Below, one piece after another: positions 1-10,421 of a stretch of 64,000 nt of DNA; positions within the stretch are counted from its first letter, which is position 1, and each line of letters begins with the position of its first letter. A program made the translations under genes and the position numbers. The notes below the pieces were generated by a model. The model was given only the letters and a program-made list of their open reading frames with translations, was not told the origin of the DNA and made no database searches. Location: assembly GCF_006970445.1 (NCBI RefSeq), contig NZ_CP033877.1, positions 1,062,750 to 1,126,749 on the forward strand, in the 5' to 3' direction. The stretch is from Stenotrophomonas maltophilia. GTDB lineage: Bacteria; Pseudomonadota; Gammaproteobacteria; Xanthomonadales; Xanthomonadaceae.

Positions 1-553
1 CCAGCAGGAACACGTAGGCCGGCCCGCTGCCGGACACGGCGGTGACCGAATCCATCAGTGCCTCGCGTTCGATCCACACCGTGCGCCCGGCGCTGGCCAG
101 CACCTGTTCGGCCTGCGCGTGCTGCTGCGCGTCCACCGACGGCGTGGCGTACAGGCCGGTCACGCCGGCGCCGAGCAGGGCCGGCGTGTTGGGCATTGCA
201 CGCACCACCGGCAGGTTGCCTCCCAGCCAGCGTTCCAGCTGCGCACTGGTGATGCCGGCGGCGATCGACACCACCAGCGGCCGGTTTGCCTGGGCCAGTG
301 CCTGCAGCGACTGGCAGACCTCGCGCAGCACCTGCGGTTTCACCGCGAGCAGCCAGGTGCCGCCCTGTGCGGCGGCATCGGTTGCGTTGTCGTGCACCTG
401 CACGCCGAAGTCGGCAGCCAGCGACTCGCGCAACGCTGCAACCGGTTCGGCCACGTGGATGTGCGTGGCGGGCACGCCCTGGCGGATCAGGCCGGCGATC
501 AGGCTGCGCGCCATGTTGCCGCCGCCGATGAAGGTGATGGAATCAGCTGCCAT
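1..553 (-). CDS. proC: Pyrroline-5-carboxylate reductase, C-terminus cut by the window edge
   Basis: Last step of proline synthesis: NAD(P)H-dependent reduction of pyrroline-5-carboxylate to proline in the cytosol. About 184 N-terminal codons are visible. The Rossmann dinucleotide motif GGGNMA is at residues 10-15, and the ProC signature region with SGSGPAY lies just before the left edge. The family is usually about 270 residues, so roughly a third is missing. The ATG is 18 bases after the stop of yggS, so the two are probably cotranscribed. This yggS-proC pair beside pilT is common in gammaproteobacteria. Confidence 0.95.
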   Translation of the reverse strand, partial: MAADSITFIGGGNMARSLIAGLIRQGVPATHIHVAEPVAALRESLAADFGVQVHDNATDAAAQGGTWLLAVKPQVLREVCQSLQALAQANRPLVVSIAAGITSAQLERWLGGNLPVVRAMPNTPALLGAGVTGLYATPSVDAQQHAQAEQVLASAGRTVWIEREALMDSVTAVSGSGPAYVFLL

Positions 554-571
554 GGGAGTCTCCTTGGTAAA

Positions 572-1249
572 TCAGGCCGGGCGCGGGCGCGCGCCGAACA
601 GGGCGGTGCCGATGCGCACCAGGGTGGCGCCCTCGGCGATGGCTTCGGCGTAGTCGCTGCTCATGCCCATCGACAGCGTGTCGACCTGCGCGTGCTGGGC
701 GGCCAGCGACTGGAAAAGTGTGCGCATGCGCACGAACGCATCCCGACGGCGCTCGGCCTCGGGCCACGGCGCGGGAATCGCCATCAGGCCACGCAGGCGC
801 AGGGTAGGCTCGGCGGCAATCGCAGCGGCCAGTGCGTCCACTTCTTCCGGAGCACAGCCGTGCTTGCTGGATTCATCGTCGATGTTGACCTGGATCAGCA
901 CATTCAGCGGGCCGCGTGTGGCCGGGCGATGGCGCGCCAGCGCCGTCACCAGCTTGGGCCGGTCCACGCTCTGCACCCAATCGAAGTGGGTGGCCACGGC
1001 CTCGGCCTTGTTCGACTGCAGGTGGCCGATCAGGTGCCACTCCAGCGCCAGGTGCTGCAGCGCCTGCATCTTGGCCAGCGCTTCCTGCACATAGTTCTCG
1101 CCGAAGGCATGCTGGCCCTGTGCAGCCAGCGCGGCCACGGCCTCGGCCGGTTGGGTCTTGGAAACAGCCAGCAGGCGCGGATCGGGCCGGCCGACGGCCT
1201 CGGCGGCGGCATGCAGGTTGCTCAGGATCTGGGGCAGGGGAGTGGCCAC
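572..1249 (-). CDS. yggS: YggS/PROSC-family pyridoxal-phosphate homeostasis protein
   Basis: Single-domain PLP-binding protein with the fold of alanine racemase barrels. The family buffers free pyridoxal phosphate and affects amino-acid and vitamin B6 balance, with no known catalytic reaction. The predicted Schiff-base lysine is K31 in LLAVSKTQP. The family segment GHLQSNK (about 75-81) and the late SMGMSSDY phosphate-binding segment are present. The length of 225 residues is normal. It is divergent from pilT and lies directly upstream of proC, the usual partner. Confidence 0.95.
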   Translation of the reverse strand: MATPLPQILSNLHAAAEAVGRPDPRLLAVSKTQPAEAVAALAAQGQHAFGENYVQEALAKMQALQHLALEWHLIGHLQSNKAEAVATHFDWVQSVDRPKLVTALARHRPATRGPLNVLIQVNIDDESSKHGCAPEEVDALAAAIAAEPTLRLRGLMAIPAPWPEAERRRDAFVRMRTLFQSLAAQHAQVDTLSMGMSSDYAEAIAEGATLVRIGTALFGARPRPA

Positions 1250-1336
1250 GTAACGCGTTCCGTTGAATCAGGAGGCTATACTGCCGCCCGGGGAAAGATC
1301 CTTCCAGTCGAAGCCGTTATTGGGGAGTAGCCGCTC

Positions 1337-2374
1337 ATGGATATCGCCGAACTGCTGGCGTTTTCCGTAAAGAACAAAGCGTCCGACCTGCACCTGTCCG
1401 CAGGCCTGCCGCCGATGATCCGCGTGGACGGCGATGTTCGCCGGATCAACATCCCAGCCCTGGACCACAAGCAGGTCCATGCGCTGGTGTACGACATCAT
1501 GTCCGACAAGCAGCGCCGCGATTACGAGGAATTCCTCGAAGTGGACTTCTCCTTCGAGATCCCGTCGCTGGCGCGCTTCCGTGTGAACGCGTTCAACCAG
1601 AACCGCGGCGCCGGTGCGGTGTTCCGTACCATTCCCTCCGAGGTGCTCACCCTCGAGGACCTGGCCTGCCCGCCGTTGTTCCGCGAGGTGATCCAGCAGC
1701 CGCAGGGCCTGATCCTGGTGACCGGCCCGACCGGCTCGGGCAAGTCGACCACGCTGGCGGCGATGATCGACTACATCAACAAGAACGAATACGGCCACAT
1801 CCTCACCGTCGAGGATCCGATCGAATTCGTGCACACCTCGCAGAAGTGCCTGATCAACCAGCGCGAAGTGCACCGTGACACGCATGGCTTCAATGAAGCG
1901 CTGCGCTCGGCTCTGCGTGAGGACCCGGACATCATCCTGGTCGGCGAACTTCGCGACCTGGAAACCATCCGCCTGGCGCTGACCGCCGCGGAGACCGGTC
2001 ACCTGGTGTTCGGCACCCTGCACACCAGCTCGGCGGCCAAGACCATCGACCGCATCATCGACGTGTTCCCGGCCGGTGAAAAGCCGATGGTGCGCTCGAT
2101 GCTGTCCGAATCGCTGCGTGCGGTGATCTCGCAGGCCCTGTTGAAGAAGGTCGGTGGCGGTCGTACCGCAGCGTGGGAAATCATGGTTGGCACCCCGGCC
2201 ATCCGCAACCTGATCCGCGAGGACAAGGTGGCGCAGATGTACTCGGCCATCCAGACCGGCCAGCAGTACGGCATGATGACCCTGGACCAGCACCTGCAGG
2301 ACCTGGTCAAGCGCAGCCTGATCACCCGCAACCAGGCCCGCGAGTACGCCAAGGACAAGCGCCTGTTCGAGTAA
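1337..2374 (+). CDS. pilT: Type IV pilus retraction ATPase PilT
   Basis: Hexameric cytoplasmic motor that depolymerises type IV pili and drives twitching motility and DNA uptake. The 345 residues are the normal length. Walker A GPTGSGKST is at about 130-138, followed by Asp-box and His-box segments. The PilT signature AIRNLIRE is near residue 290. ATG 1337 is preceded by GGGGAG. The gene faces yggS across an 87-base gap that must carry both promoters; a TATACT hexamer at 1277-1282 could be a -10 element, with no clear -35. pilU follows directly. Confidence 0.97.
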   Translation: MDIAELLAFSVKNKASDLHLSAGLPPMIRVDGDVRRINIPALDHKQVHALVYDIMSDKQRRDYEEFLEVDFSFEIPSLARFRVNAFNQNRGAGAVFRTIPSEVLTLEDLACPPLFREVIQQPQGLILVTGPTGSGKSTTLAAMIDYINKNEYGHILTVEDPIEFVHTSQKCLINQREVHRDTHGFNEALRSALREDPDIILVGELRDLETIRLALTAAETGHLVFGTLHTSSAAKTIDRIIDVFPAGEKPMVRSMLSESLRAVISQALLKKVGGGRTAAWEIMVGTPAIRNLIREDKVAQMYSAIQTGQQYGMMTLDQHLQDLVKRSLITRNQAREYAKDKRLFE

Positions 2375-2474
2375 GGCGGGGCAGCAGCGGGGCGGCGTGC
2401 GCCAGTGCGCCGCCGTTCCCGCGCCGTTTCCTCCACCGACCGTTTCCTGGTACATGCCCCATTGGGAGCCCGCC

Positions 2475-3617
2475 GTGAACACCACCGCGACCACCATCGA
2501 TTTCACTTCGTTCCTCAAGCTGATGGCGCACCAGCGCGCCTCGGACCTGTTCATCACCGCCGGCATGCCGCCGGCGATGAAGGTCAACGGCAAGATCTCG
2601 CCGATCACGCAGACCCCGCTCACGCCGCAGCAGAGCCGCGACCTGGTCCTCAACGTGATGACCCCGGCACAGCGCGAGGAATTCGAGAAGACCCACGAAT
2701 GCAACTTCGCCATCGGCCTGTCCGGTGTCGGCCGCTTCCGTGTCAGCTGTTTCTACCAGCGCAACCAGGTCGGCATGGTGCTGCGTCGCATCGAGACGCG
2801 CATTCCGACCGTGGAAGAACTGAGCCTGCCGCCGATCATCAAGACGCTGGCAATGACCAAGCGCGGCATCATCCTGTTCGTCGGCGCCACCGGCACCGGT
2901 AAATCGACGTCGCTGGCGGCGATGATCGGTTACCGCAACCAGAACTCGACCGGCCACATCATCACCATCGAAGACCCGATCGAATTCGTGCACAAGCACG
3001 AGGGCTGCATCATCACCCAGCGCGAAGTCGGCATCGATACCGACAGCTGGGAAGCCGCGCTGAAGAACACCCTGCGCCAGGCGCCGGACGTGATCATGAT
3101 CGGCGAGGTGCGTACCCGCGAAGGCATGGACCACGCCATCGCGTTCGCCGAAACCGGCCACCTGGTGCTGTGCACCCTGCATGCCAACAACGCCAACCAG
3201 GCGATGGACCGCATCGTCAACTTCTTCCCGGAAGATCGCCGCAACCAGCTGCTGATGGACCTGTCGCTGAACCTCAAGGGCGTGGTCGCGCAGCAGCTGG
3301 TGCCGTCGCCCGATGGCCGCTCGCGCAAGGTGGCGATGGAGATCCTGCTGGGCACGCCGCTGGTGCAGGACTACATCCGCGACGGCGAGATCCACAAGCT
3401 GAAGGAAGTGATGAAGGACTCGGTCCAGCTGGGCATGAAGACCTTCGACCAGAGCCTGTTCGAGCTGTACCAGGCCGGCGAGATCAGCTATGAGGACGCG
3501 CTGCGCTACGCCGATTCGCAGAACGAGGTGCGCCTGCGCATCAAGCTCAGCCAGGGCGGCGACGCGCGTACCCTGTCGCAGGGGCTGGACGGCGTGGAGA
3601 TCTCCGAGATCCGGTGA
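2475..3617 (+). CDS. pilU: PilT-dependent type IV pilus ATPase PilU
   Basis: Accessory retraction ATPase that works with PilT. The reading frame is open further upstream, but I chose GTG 2475: GGGAG lies six bases before it, and homology to xanthomonad PilU begins just after it at TIDFTSFLKLMAHQRASD. ATG 2454 is an alternative start. Walker A GATGTGKST is at about 137-145 and an arginine-rich IGEVRTREGMDHA segment follows. The length of about 380 residues fits the family. It is 100 bases from pilT, so one transcript is likely. Confidence 0.95.
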   Translation: MNTTATTIDFTSFLKLMAHQRASDLFITAGMPPAMKVNGKISPITQTPLTPQQSRDLVLNVMTPAQREEFEKTHECNFAIGLSGVGRFRVSCFYQRNQVGMVLRRIETRIPTVEELSLPPIIKTLAMTKRGIILFVGATGTGKSTSLAAMIGYRNQNSTGHIITIEDPIEFVHKHEGCIITQREVGIDTDSWEAALKNTLRQAPDVIMIGEVRTREGMDHAIAFAETGHLVLCTLHANNANQAMDRIVNFFPEDRRNQLLMDLSLNLKGVVAQQLVPSPDGRSRKVAMEILLGTPLVQDYIRDGEIHKLKEVMKDSVQLGMKTFDQSLFELYQAGEISYEDALRYADSQNEVRLRIKLSQGGDARTLSQGLDGVEISEIR

Positions 3618-3629
3618 CCCGGCCGGCAT

Positions 3630-4722
<1,093 letters not shown>

Positions 4723-4769
4723 CCATCAGGCGGGTACGGACCGCCGGTAGGTGCGGACGTTGGTGGTGG

Positions 4770-4790
4770 GTGCGGACCGTTGGTCCGCAC
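4770..4790. repeat. REP-like palindrome between the aldo/keto reductase and lysR
   Basis: The sequence GTGCGGACC-GTT-GGTCCGCAC is a perfect palindrome. It belongs to the same loose family as the GTGCCAACC..GGTTGGCAC and GTGACGACC..GGTCGTCAC copies elsewhere in the window, each preceded by GGTGG or GTAG. It lies between convergent genes and could also stall both transcripts. Confidence 0.7.
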
Positions 4791-4800
4791 TCCTTAACCC

Positions 4801-5697
4801 TCACCCCATCGGCTCGCGCAGCGCATCAAGCACCGTGCGCATCGCCACGGTGACGTGGCGGCGCGACGGGTAGTACGCGTAGTAGCCATCGAAGTGCGGG
4901 CACCAGTCGTCCAGCACCGACTGCAGGCGGCCATCGTCCAGCATCGGCTGCACCTGGTCTTCCGGCAGCCAGGCCAGTCCGCTGCCGGCCAGCGCAGCGG
5001 CGCGGGTCATGCCCATGGTGTTGAAGGTCCACTGGCCGGACACGCGCACACTGAGTTCGTTGCCGTCCTGGCCGAAATCCCACGGCATCAGTCCCCCATG
5101 CGTGGGCAGGCGCAGGGTCACGCAGTTGTGCCCGGCCAGGTCGTCCGGATGTCGTGGCACCACGTGCTGGCGGAAGTAGCTGGGCGCGCCGACCACGCGC
5201 ATGCGCAGCGGCGGGCTGATCGGCACCGCGACCATGTCGCGCGCAAGGCGCTCGCCGAGGCGGATGCCGATGTCGTAGCGCTCGGCGACGATGTCGGCCA
5301 GGCCGTAGTCGGTGGTCAGTTCCACCTTCAGGTCCGGATAGCGTTGCAGCAGTGGGGCCAGCCGCGGCCAGGCCAGGTACTCGGCAGCATGGCCGGTGGC
5401 GTTGATGCGGATGGTGCCGGCCGGGCGCTCGCGGTACTCGGCCAGCGCGGCCAGTTCGTCCTCGATCTCGGCCAGGCGTGGGGCGAGGGTCTCGAGCAGG
5501 CGGGCGCCAGCTTCGGTGGTGGACACGCTGCGGGTGGTGCGGGTCAGCAGGCGCACGCCGAGGCGCTGTTCCAGGCCGCGCATGGCATGGCTGAGCGCGG
5601 ACTGGGACACGCCCAGCTGGGCGGCGGCCTTGGTGAAGCTGCCTTCGCGGGCAACGTGCACGAAGGCCTGCAGGTCGTTGAGATTTTCACGGGGCAT
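4801..5697 (-). CDS. LysR-family transcriptional regulator
   Basis: A 298-residue DNA-binding regulator. The N-terminal helix-turn-helix (about 5-62, with FTKAAAQLGVSQSALSHAMRG) is followed by a type 2 periplasmic-binding-like effector domain (about 90-292). The start ATG 5697 gives the standard MPRENLNDLQAF beginning of YafC/DmlR-like regulators; a longer open frame upstream is not conserved in style. The effector is unknown. LysR regulators often act on divergent neighbours, here the DUF4287 gene. Confidence 0.9.
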   Translation of the reverse strand: MPRENLNDLQAFVHVAREGSFTKAAAQLGVSQSALSHAMRGLEQRLGVRLLTRTTRSVSTTEAGARLLETLAPRLAEIEDELAALAEYRERPAGTIRINATGHAAEYLAWPRLAPLLQRYPDLKVELTTDYGLADIVAERYDIGIRLGERLARDMVAVPISPPLRMRVVGAPSYFRQHVVPRHPDDLAGHNCVTLRLPTHGGLMPWDFGQDGNELSVRVSGQWTFNTMGMTRAAALAGSGLAWLPEDQVQPMLDDGRLQSVLDDWCPHFDGYYAYYPSRRHVTVAMRTVLDALREPMG

Positions 5698-5790
5698 GAC
5701 CGGATGATACGGCTCCCGGATTGAACGGATCTGTCGATTTCCGGCTCCCCGGTTCGTCGTACCGGTACATCCAACGCAAGGAGCTTCCGC

Positions 5791-6003
5791 ATGAGCACTG
5801 ACACCAAGCCGAAAGGCCCGGCCTCGTATTTCCCCTCCATCGAGAAGACCTACGGTCAGCCGGTGGCGCACTGGTTCGGCCTGCTGGCGAAGCAGCCTGG
5901 GCTGAAGCACATGGAACTGGTCAGCTTCCCTAAAAGCGAGCATGGGCTGGGCCATGGCCACGCCAACGCGCTGGTGGCGCACCATCTGGCCGAGAAGGGA
6001 TGA
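5791..6003 (+). CDS. DUF4287 domain protein
   Basis: A 70-residue soluble protein. The arrangement SIEKTYGQPVAHWFGLL followed by GHANALVAHH is typical of the DUF4287 family, which has no established function. There is no signal peptide or membrane segment. AAGGAG lies before the ATG. It is divergent from the LysR regulator with a 93-base shared upstream region, which makes it a candidate target of that regulator. Confidence 0.85.
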   Translation: MSTDTKPKGPASYFPSIEKTYGQPVAHWFGLLAKQPGLKHMELVSFPKSEHGLGHGHANALVAHHLAEKG

Positions 6004-6099
6004 GGCAGGCAACGCTGCGCTGAACGGTCGTGTGGGGCCTGGCCACACGGCATCCAGAGTCAGGCAGACTGGGCGTTCATCCCGAGGCAGGACGCCCAT

Positions 6100-6549
6100 A
6101 TGCAGGTCACGTTGGACGCGATCACCGTCGACAACTACGAAGCCGTGTGCGACCTCGAGGTCAGTGAGGCGCAGCAGGATTTCGTCGCCGGCAACACCTG
6201 GTCGCTGGTGCAGGCCGCATTCCATCCCGGCTACCAGACCCGTGCCATCCAGGCCAATGGCGAGCTGGTCGGGTTCTTCATGTGGGTGCCGGAGACGCCG
6301 CAGCGCATCTCGATCTGGCGCTTCATGGTCGACCAGCGCTGGCAGGGGCGAGGCATCGGGCGCCGCGCGCTGGAACTGGCGCTGGCGCAGATCCGGGCCA
6401 CGCCCGGGCTGGCCGAGATCGAGATCTGCTACAACCCCCGCAATCCGGTGGCCGGCGCCTTCTACGGCAGCTTCGGGTTCGTCGAGACCGGCATGGACGA
6501 CGATGGCGAGGACATGCTGGCCGTGCTGCCGGTGACGCCTCCGAAATAA
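6100..6549 (+). CDS. GNAT-family N-acetyltransferase, SpeG/BltD-like
   Basis: A 149-residue single GNAT domain. The acetyl-CoA pyrophosphate loop is QRWQGRGIGRRAL at about 79-91 and the late strand-helix is GAFYGSFGFVETG. The region YEAVCDLEVSEAQQDFV resembles polyamine acetyltransferases of the BltD/PaiA type, so a polyamine or other amine substrate is possible but not shown. It stands alone on its strand between two unrelated genes. Confidence 0.85.
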   Translation: MQVTLDAITVDNYEAVCDLEVSEAQQDFVAGNTWSLVQAAFHPGYQTRAIQANGELVGFFMWVPETPQRISIWRFMVDQRWQGRGIGRRALELALAQIRATPGLAEIEICYNPRNPVAGAFYGSFGFVETGMDDDGEDMLAVLPVTPPK

Positions 6550-6642
6550 TCTGAATGGGCGAGCGCAGCTGAACGATTTCATCTGCAACTGTCATGCAGA
6601 TCGTGTCTAATATCGCTCCCCACCTGCTGTTCCCCCACCCGT

Positions 6643-7350
6643 ATGTCTCTTCCCGCCCATGGCTCCGCGCCGTGCGACGACGCTGACGGCCACCTGGTCA
6701 CCGCTGGTCCGCTGACCCCACCGCCCGACAGCGCCGGCACCACCGCTGACGAAAAAGCGCTGCGCCACTCGATTGCCGAAGACGTGCAGGGCATGGTGCT
6801 GGCCACGATGGTGGCCTCGCTGGGCCTGGCCATCTTCGCCAAGGGTGGGCTGATGATCGGCGGCATGGCGGGCATGGCGTTCCTGCTGCACTACGCGATG
6901 GGCTGGAACTTCGGCCTGGTGTTCGTGCTGGTCAACCTGCCGTTCTACTGGGTGGCGCTGCGGCGCATGGGCTGGGAATTCACCCTGAAGACCTTCGCCG
7001 CGGTCACCGCCTGTGGCGTGCTGACCGACCTGCTGCCGCGCTGGATCGACTTCTCGCACATCAACCCGCTGTATTCGGCGATCGTCGGCGGTGCGTTGTC
7101 CGGCCTGGGCATCCTGTTCTTCATCCGCCACCGCGCCAGCCTGGGTGGCATCGGCATTCTGGCGGTGTACCTGCAGCGCACCCGTGGCTGGAGCGCGGGC
7201 AAGGTGCAGATGTCCTACGACGCCTGCCTGATGGTGGCCGCGTTCTTCGTGCTGTCGCCGTCGAAGGTGCTGTACTCGGCCATCGGCGCGGTGGTGCTCA
7301 GCCTGGTGCTGATGTTCAACCACCGCCCCGGCCGCTACATGGGCGTTTGA
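6643..7350 (+). CDS. YitT-family integral membrane protein
   Basis: A 235-residue inner-membrane protein of unknown function. A soluble N-terminal stretch of about 45 residues precedes five or six hydrophobic segments, for example VLATMVASLGLAIFAKGGLM and a paired segment around residues 150-165. The GG-rich segment GLMIGGMAGMAFLLHYAMGW is typical of YitT (formerly DUF161). It is monocistronic, with a REP palindrome directly after its stop. Confidence 0.8.
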   Translation: MSLPAHGSAPCDDADGHLVTAGPLTPPPDSAGTTADEKALRHSIAEDVQGMVLATMVASLGLAIFAKGGLMIGGMAGMAFLLHYAMGWNFGLVFVLVNLPFYWVALRRMGWEFTLKTFAAVTACGVLTDLLPRWIDFSHINPLYSAIVGGALSGLGILFFIRHRASLGGIGILAVYLQRTRGWSAGKVQMSYDACLMVAAFFVLSPSKVLYSAIGAVVLSLVLMFNHRPGRYMGV

Positions 7351-7365
7351 CCGTTCAACGGGATT

Positions 7366-7388
7366 GCCGGCCAGCGGCCGGCACTACC
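7366..7388. repeat. SMAG-type REP palindrome
   Basis: GCCGGCCAGCGGCCGGC followed by ACTACC is the reverse form of the GTAG-headed palindromes known from Stenotrophomonas maltophilia. Near-identical copies occur at 18268-18290, 48647-48668 and 63809-63869. It lies between convergent yitT and tag. Confidence 0.85.
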
Positions 7389-7433
7389 GGAACCCACGCG
7401 TGGTAACGCCGAGCCATGCCCGGCGGATATCCA

Positions 7434-7979
7434 TCAACCGCCGGCGGCCTGCATCCACGGTGGCGACAGCTTCAGCAGCCGCGCATGCACCGGGCAATCC
7501 TCGGCGTGCGCGCCGGGCAGGTAGCCCAGGCTCATCAGGAACTCGCCGGTGATCTCGCCGCCGGTGAAGCGGAACGTCTTCTTGAACAGCTTCACCCAGT
7601 CGGCCTTGCTGCGCGGGTGATGCGCATCCAGCCACGCCGCGAAGCTGCCATCGCTGGCCCGCAGCTGCTGGATCACCTGCGCGTTGTGGATCGCCGCCAG
7701 CACCTTCAGCCGGTTGCGGATGATGCCCGCGTCCGACAGCAGGCGTTCGATGTCCTGTTCGGCATACGCTGCCACGCGGTCCACATCGAAGCCGTCATAG
7801 GCCGCGCGGAAGCCCTCGCGCTTCTTCAGGATCGTTTCCCAGCTCAGGCCGGCCTGGTTGATTTCCAGCACCAGCCGCTCGAACAACTCGCGCTCGTCAC
7901 GCTGCGGGAAGCCGTACTCGTTGGCGTGATAGTAGTCGTGCACCGGATGGCCCGGGGCGATGAGGCAGTAACCGCTCAT
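7434..7979 (-). CDS. tag: DNA-3-methyladenine glycosylase I
   Basis: Base-excision repair enzyme that removes 3-methyladenine from alkylated DNA. The 181 residues match the family. Candidate zinc ligands are C5 near the start, H17, and the late EDCPVH pair. The segment NEYGFPQRDERELFERLVLEINQAGLSW is the strongly conserved Tag core. Its ATG overlaps the stop of the upstream DUF4153 gene by four bases (ATGA), so translation is probably coupled. Confidence 0.95.
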   Translation of the reverse strand: MSGYCLIAPGHPVHDYYHANEYGFPQRDERELFERLVLEINQAGLSWETILKKREGFRAAYDGFDVDRVAAYAEQDIERLLSDAGIIRNRLKVLAAIHNAQVIQQLRASDGSFAAWLDAHHPRSKADWVKLFKKTFRFTGGEITGEFLMSLGYLPGAHAEDCPVHARLLKLSPPWMQAAGG

Positions 7980-9763
7980 GGGGAGGACTCGTTGGATTCG
8001 GGTTCGGGATCGATGGCCAGCGCAGGGCGCCCGCCGATGGACAGCATCGGCCAGCGCGGCGGTTCGAGAGTGAGCTCGCCATCACACAGGGCCTGGTTGA
8101 TGGCTTCGGCCTGGCCGCTGACAGTGCCGAACAGCGAACCGGCCCGGCGCCAGTGGGCATCCCTGCCACGTGCATACAGCACGCAGTCCGGCCCACGGTG
8201 GGTGTACAGCTCGCACAGCAGCACTTCGCCGGTGCCATCGCCGTCCAGGTCGCGGTGCACGATCAGGCAGTCGCGCTCGCTCTGGGCGCAGGATTCGCCA
8301 TTGATCGCGCGGGTGGCCAATGCCTGCCACCAGTCGTCCGGTGGCGAGCTGGATCCCTTGGCCAGCTTCAGCGCGCGCTGCAGGGCAGCGACATCCTGCG
8401 GCCCCTTGTCGAGGCGGTGGCCGTCGTCCCAGCGTGAGGTACGTGCCAGTGCTGCAGCGATCACCTGTGGCGCGTTGGCATCGGTGGTGATGGCTGGATC
8501 ACGCTGCAACTCGCGCAGCGCCTGCACGCCACGGCGCCCAAGATCGAAGCGCAGCACGTTGACGTCGCTACTGGTGATCGCCGGCGGATCCGCACGCAGG
8601 CGCGCCAGCTGGCTGGACAGGGTCAGCCGCACCGGATCCAGCAGCGGCGAGTTGCCCAGCAATGCCAGTGCCAGCACCGCCCAGCACATCCAGCGGTTGA
8701 CCGGCTCCAGCATCTGCAACCAGCGGCTCTGCCGGCGCAGCACCGCCAGCGCATAGCCCACGGCATAGCCGGCCACGGCCAATGCGACGAGTACCGCCCA
8801 GAACCGGTCCACGGTCCAGCCGTACTGCGTCACGCGCAGGCCCAATGCATACAGCGCCAACGCGGCGTACACCGGCAGTGTCAGCAGGCTGGCCTCGACC
8901 AGCCTTCGCAGTACCAGAGGGTAGGGTGCACTGTCTTCCCCCTGCTGGTAGACCGCATTGGTGAACGTCACCAGCAGCAGCGACACCACCACCAGCAGGC
9001 TGGCGGCGGAACGGGTCTTCCACAGCGGCTCCAGCCCGGTAAGCGGCAGGCTCAGCACGAACAATACGGCGATGAACGAGAGCAGCGGCAGCAGCCCGCG
9101 GCAGATCGCGAACAGCACCTGGCGGGTGATCTGGATCGCGCGGTGCTGGGTGCGCCCGATCAGCACGCCGAAGCCGGCCAGGCTGCCGGTGGCCAGCGCG
9201 ATGAATGCATCCTGGCGGAACAGATCGCGGAAGACATTCACTTCCAGCAGTTGGAACAGTGCCGCCCACAGCCACAACAGCAGCCAGGTCAACCCGGTGA
9301 ACAGCGTCGCCAGCGCCAGGGTCAGGCCGTTCTGCCAGGCGCGCTCGAACAGCTCGGGATAGCTGGCGCGCCAGTGCCCATGCTGCAGCTGGAACTGCCA
9401 CCAGGGCAGGGCCACGAACACCGCCACGGCAATGCCCAGGGTCAACGGAACCTGCAACGCGCCCGATTCCAGTGCGGTCTCGCCATTGAGGTTCCAGCCG
9501 ATCCAGGCGGCCAGCGCCAGCACCACCGCCGAGCCGAGCACGGCCTGCAGCCACAGTCGGCGCTGGCCCAGCTCGACCAGGCTCAGCGCCACCGCGCTCG
9601 GAATGGCCAGCGCCCAGGCATACCAACAGTAGCGCCAGCCGATATCGCGGAACGGCCACGCGTCGGACAGCTCCTGCGCGGCATACAGCATGAGACCCTG
9701 CAGCAGGGCAAGCAGGACGATGGCGCTGCGTGCCGGCAGGGTCAGGGGCGATGAAGACTGCAT
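7976..9763 (-). CDS. DUF4153 domain membrane protein
   Basis: A 595-residue protein with about 10 hydrophobic helices in the first 400 residues (the DUF4153 domain) and a soluble, probably periplasmic, C-terminal part of about 190 residues. The tail contains a segment with HRDLDGDGTGEVLLCE, which resembles a calcium-binding or FG-GAP-like loop. I chose ATG 9763 because GGAAGG precedes it; the frame is open further upstream. The function is unknown. It overlaps tag by four bases. Confidence 0.85.
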   Translation of the reverse strand: MQSSSPLTLPARSAIVLLALLQGLMLYAAQELSDAWPFRDIGWRYCWYAWALAIPSAVALSLVELGQRRLWLQAVLGSAVVLALAAWIGWNLNGETALESGALQVPLTLGIAVAVFVALPWWQFQLQHGHWRASYPELFERAWQNGLTLALATLFTGLTWLLLWLWAALFQLLEVNVFRDLFRQDAFIALATGSLAGFGVLIGRTQHRAIQITRQVLFAICRGLLPLLSFIAVLFVLSLPLTGLEPLWKTRSAASLLVVVSLLLVTFTNAVYQQGEDSAPYPLVLRRLVEASLLTLPVYAALALYALGLRVTQYGWTVDRFWAVLVALAVAGYAVGYALAVLRRQSRWLQMLEPVNRWMCWAVLALALLGNSPLLDPVRLTLSSQLARLRADPPAITSSDVNVLRFDLGRRGVQALRELQRDPAITTDANAPQVIAAALARTSRWDDGHRLDKGPQDVAALQRALKLAKGSSSPPDDWWQALATRAINGESCAQSERDCLIVHRDLDGDGTGEVLLCELYTHRGPDCVLYARGRDAHWRRAGSLFGTVSGQAEAINQALCDGELTLEPPRWPMLSIGGRPALAIDPEPESNESSP

Positions 9764-9854
9764 CGAAGACCTTCCATGGCAAAGCGCCATCCTAGCCCAT
9801 CGCCGTTCGGCGCCATCGCGCGACCATCCCGCGCCCAGCAGGTAGAATGGGCGC

Positions 9855-10421
9855 ATGCCTGTAACGCCGACCTCCCTTGCCGATCACCTGCTCGTCGCGC
9901 TGCCGTCGCTGCTCGACGCGACTTTTGCCCGCAGCGTCGCGCTGATCTGCCAGCACGACGAGAACGGGGCGATGGGCGTACTGGTCAACCAGCCTTCCGA
10001 ATACACGCTGGGTGAAGTGCTCGCGCAGATGGACATCACCACCGGCGATGGCGACCTGCAGGCGCGCATGGTGCTCAATGGCGGCCCGGTGCATCCCGAG
10101 CGCGGCTTCGTCATCCATGACGACGCGCGCGCATGGGATTCCAGCCTGACCGTGGGCGACGGCCTGTACCTGACCACCTCGCGCGACATCCTCGAAGCGA
10201 TGGCGCGTGGCGAAGGCCCGGCCAATGCCGTGGTCACCCTCGGCTGTGCAGGGTGGGGCGCAGGGCAGCTGGAAAGCGAGCTGTCCGAGAACAGCTGGCT
10301 GACCGTGCCGGCCGATGCCGAACTGGTGTTCCAGCTGCCGCTGGAGCAACGCTGGCAGGGTGCGGCCTCGCGCATCGGCGTGGACCTGTTCCGGCTGACC
10401 GACTACAGCGGCCATGTCTGA
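9855..10421 (+). CDS. YqgE/AlgH family protein
   Basis: A 188-residue cytosolic protein of the UPF0301 (DUF179) family. Family hallmarks are the opening [41 protein letters not shown] and a late [14 protein letters not shown]. Its biochemical role is not settled. It is almost always next to ruvX, as here, where the two frames overlap by eight bases, so translational coupling is likely. Confidence 0.95.
   Translation: MPVTPTSLADHLLVALPSLLDATFARSVALICQHDENGAMGVLVNQPSEYTLGEVLAQMDITTGDGDLQARMVLNGGPVHPERGFVIHDDARAWDSSLTVGDGLYLTTSRDILEAMARGEGPANAVVTLGCAGWGAGQLESELSENSWLTVPADAELVFQLPLEQRWQGAASRIGVDLFRLTDYSGHV

Noticed and set aside
119..1330. A 403-codon open frame on the plus strand over proC and yggS
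   Set aside because: It runs antisense to two well-recognised genes, has no ribosome site and its composition (Arg, Gln, His, Gly-rich) is that of a shadow frame in high-GC DNA.
7976..9856. Upstream start of the DUF4153 gene at 9856
   Set aside because: The additional 31 residues are Arg/Gly-rich and run into the region opposite yqgE. ATG 9763 has a good ribosome site and begins just before the first membrane helix.
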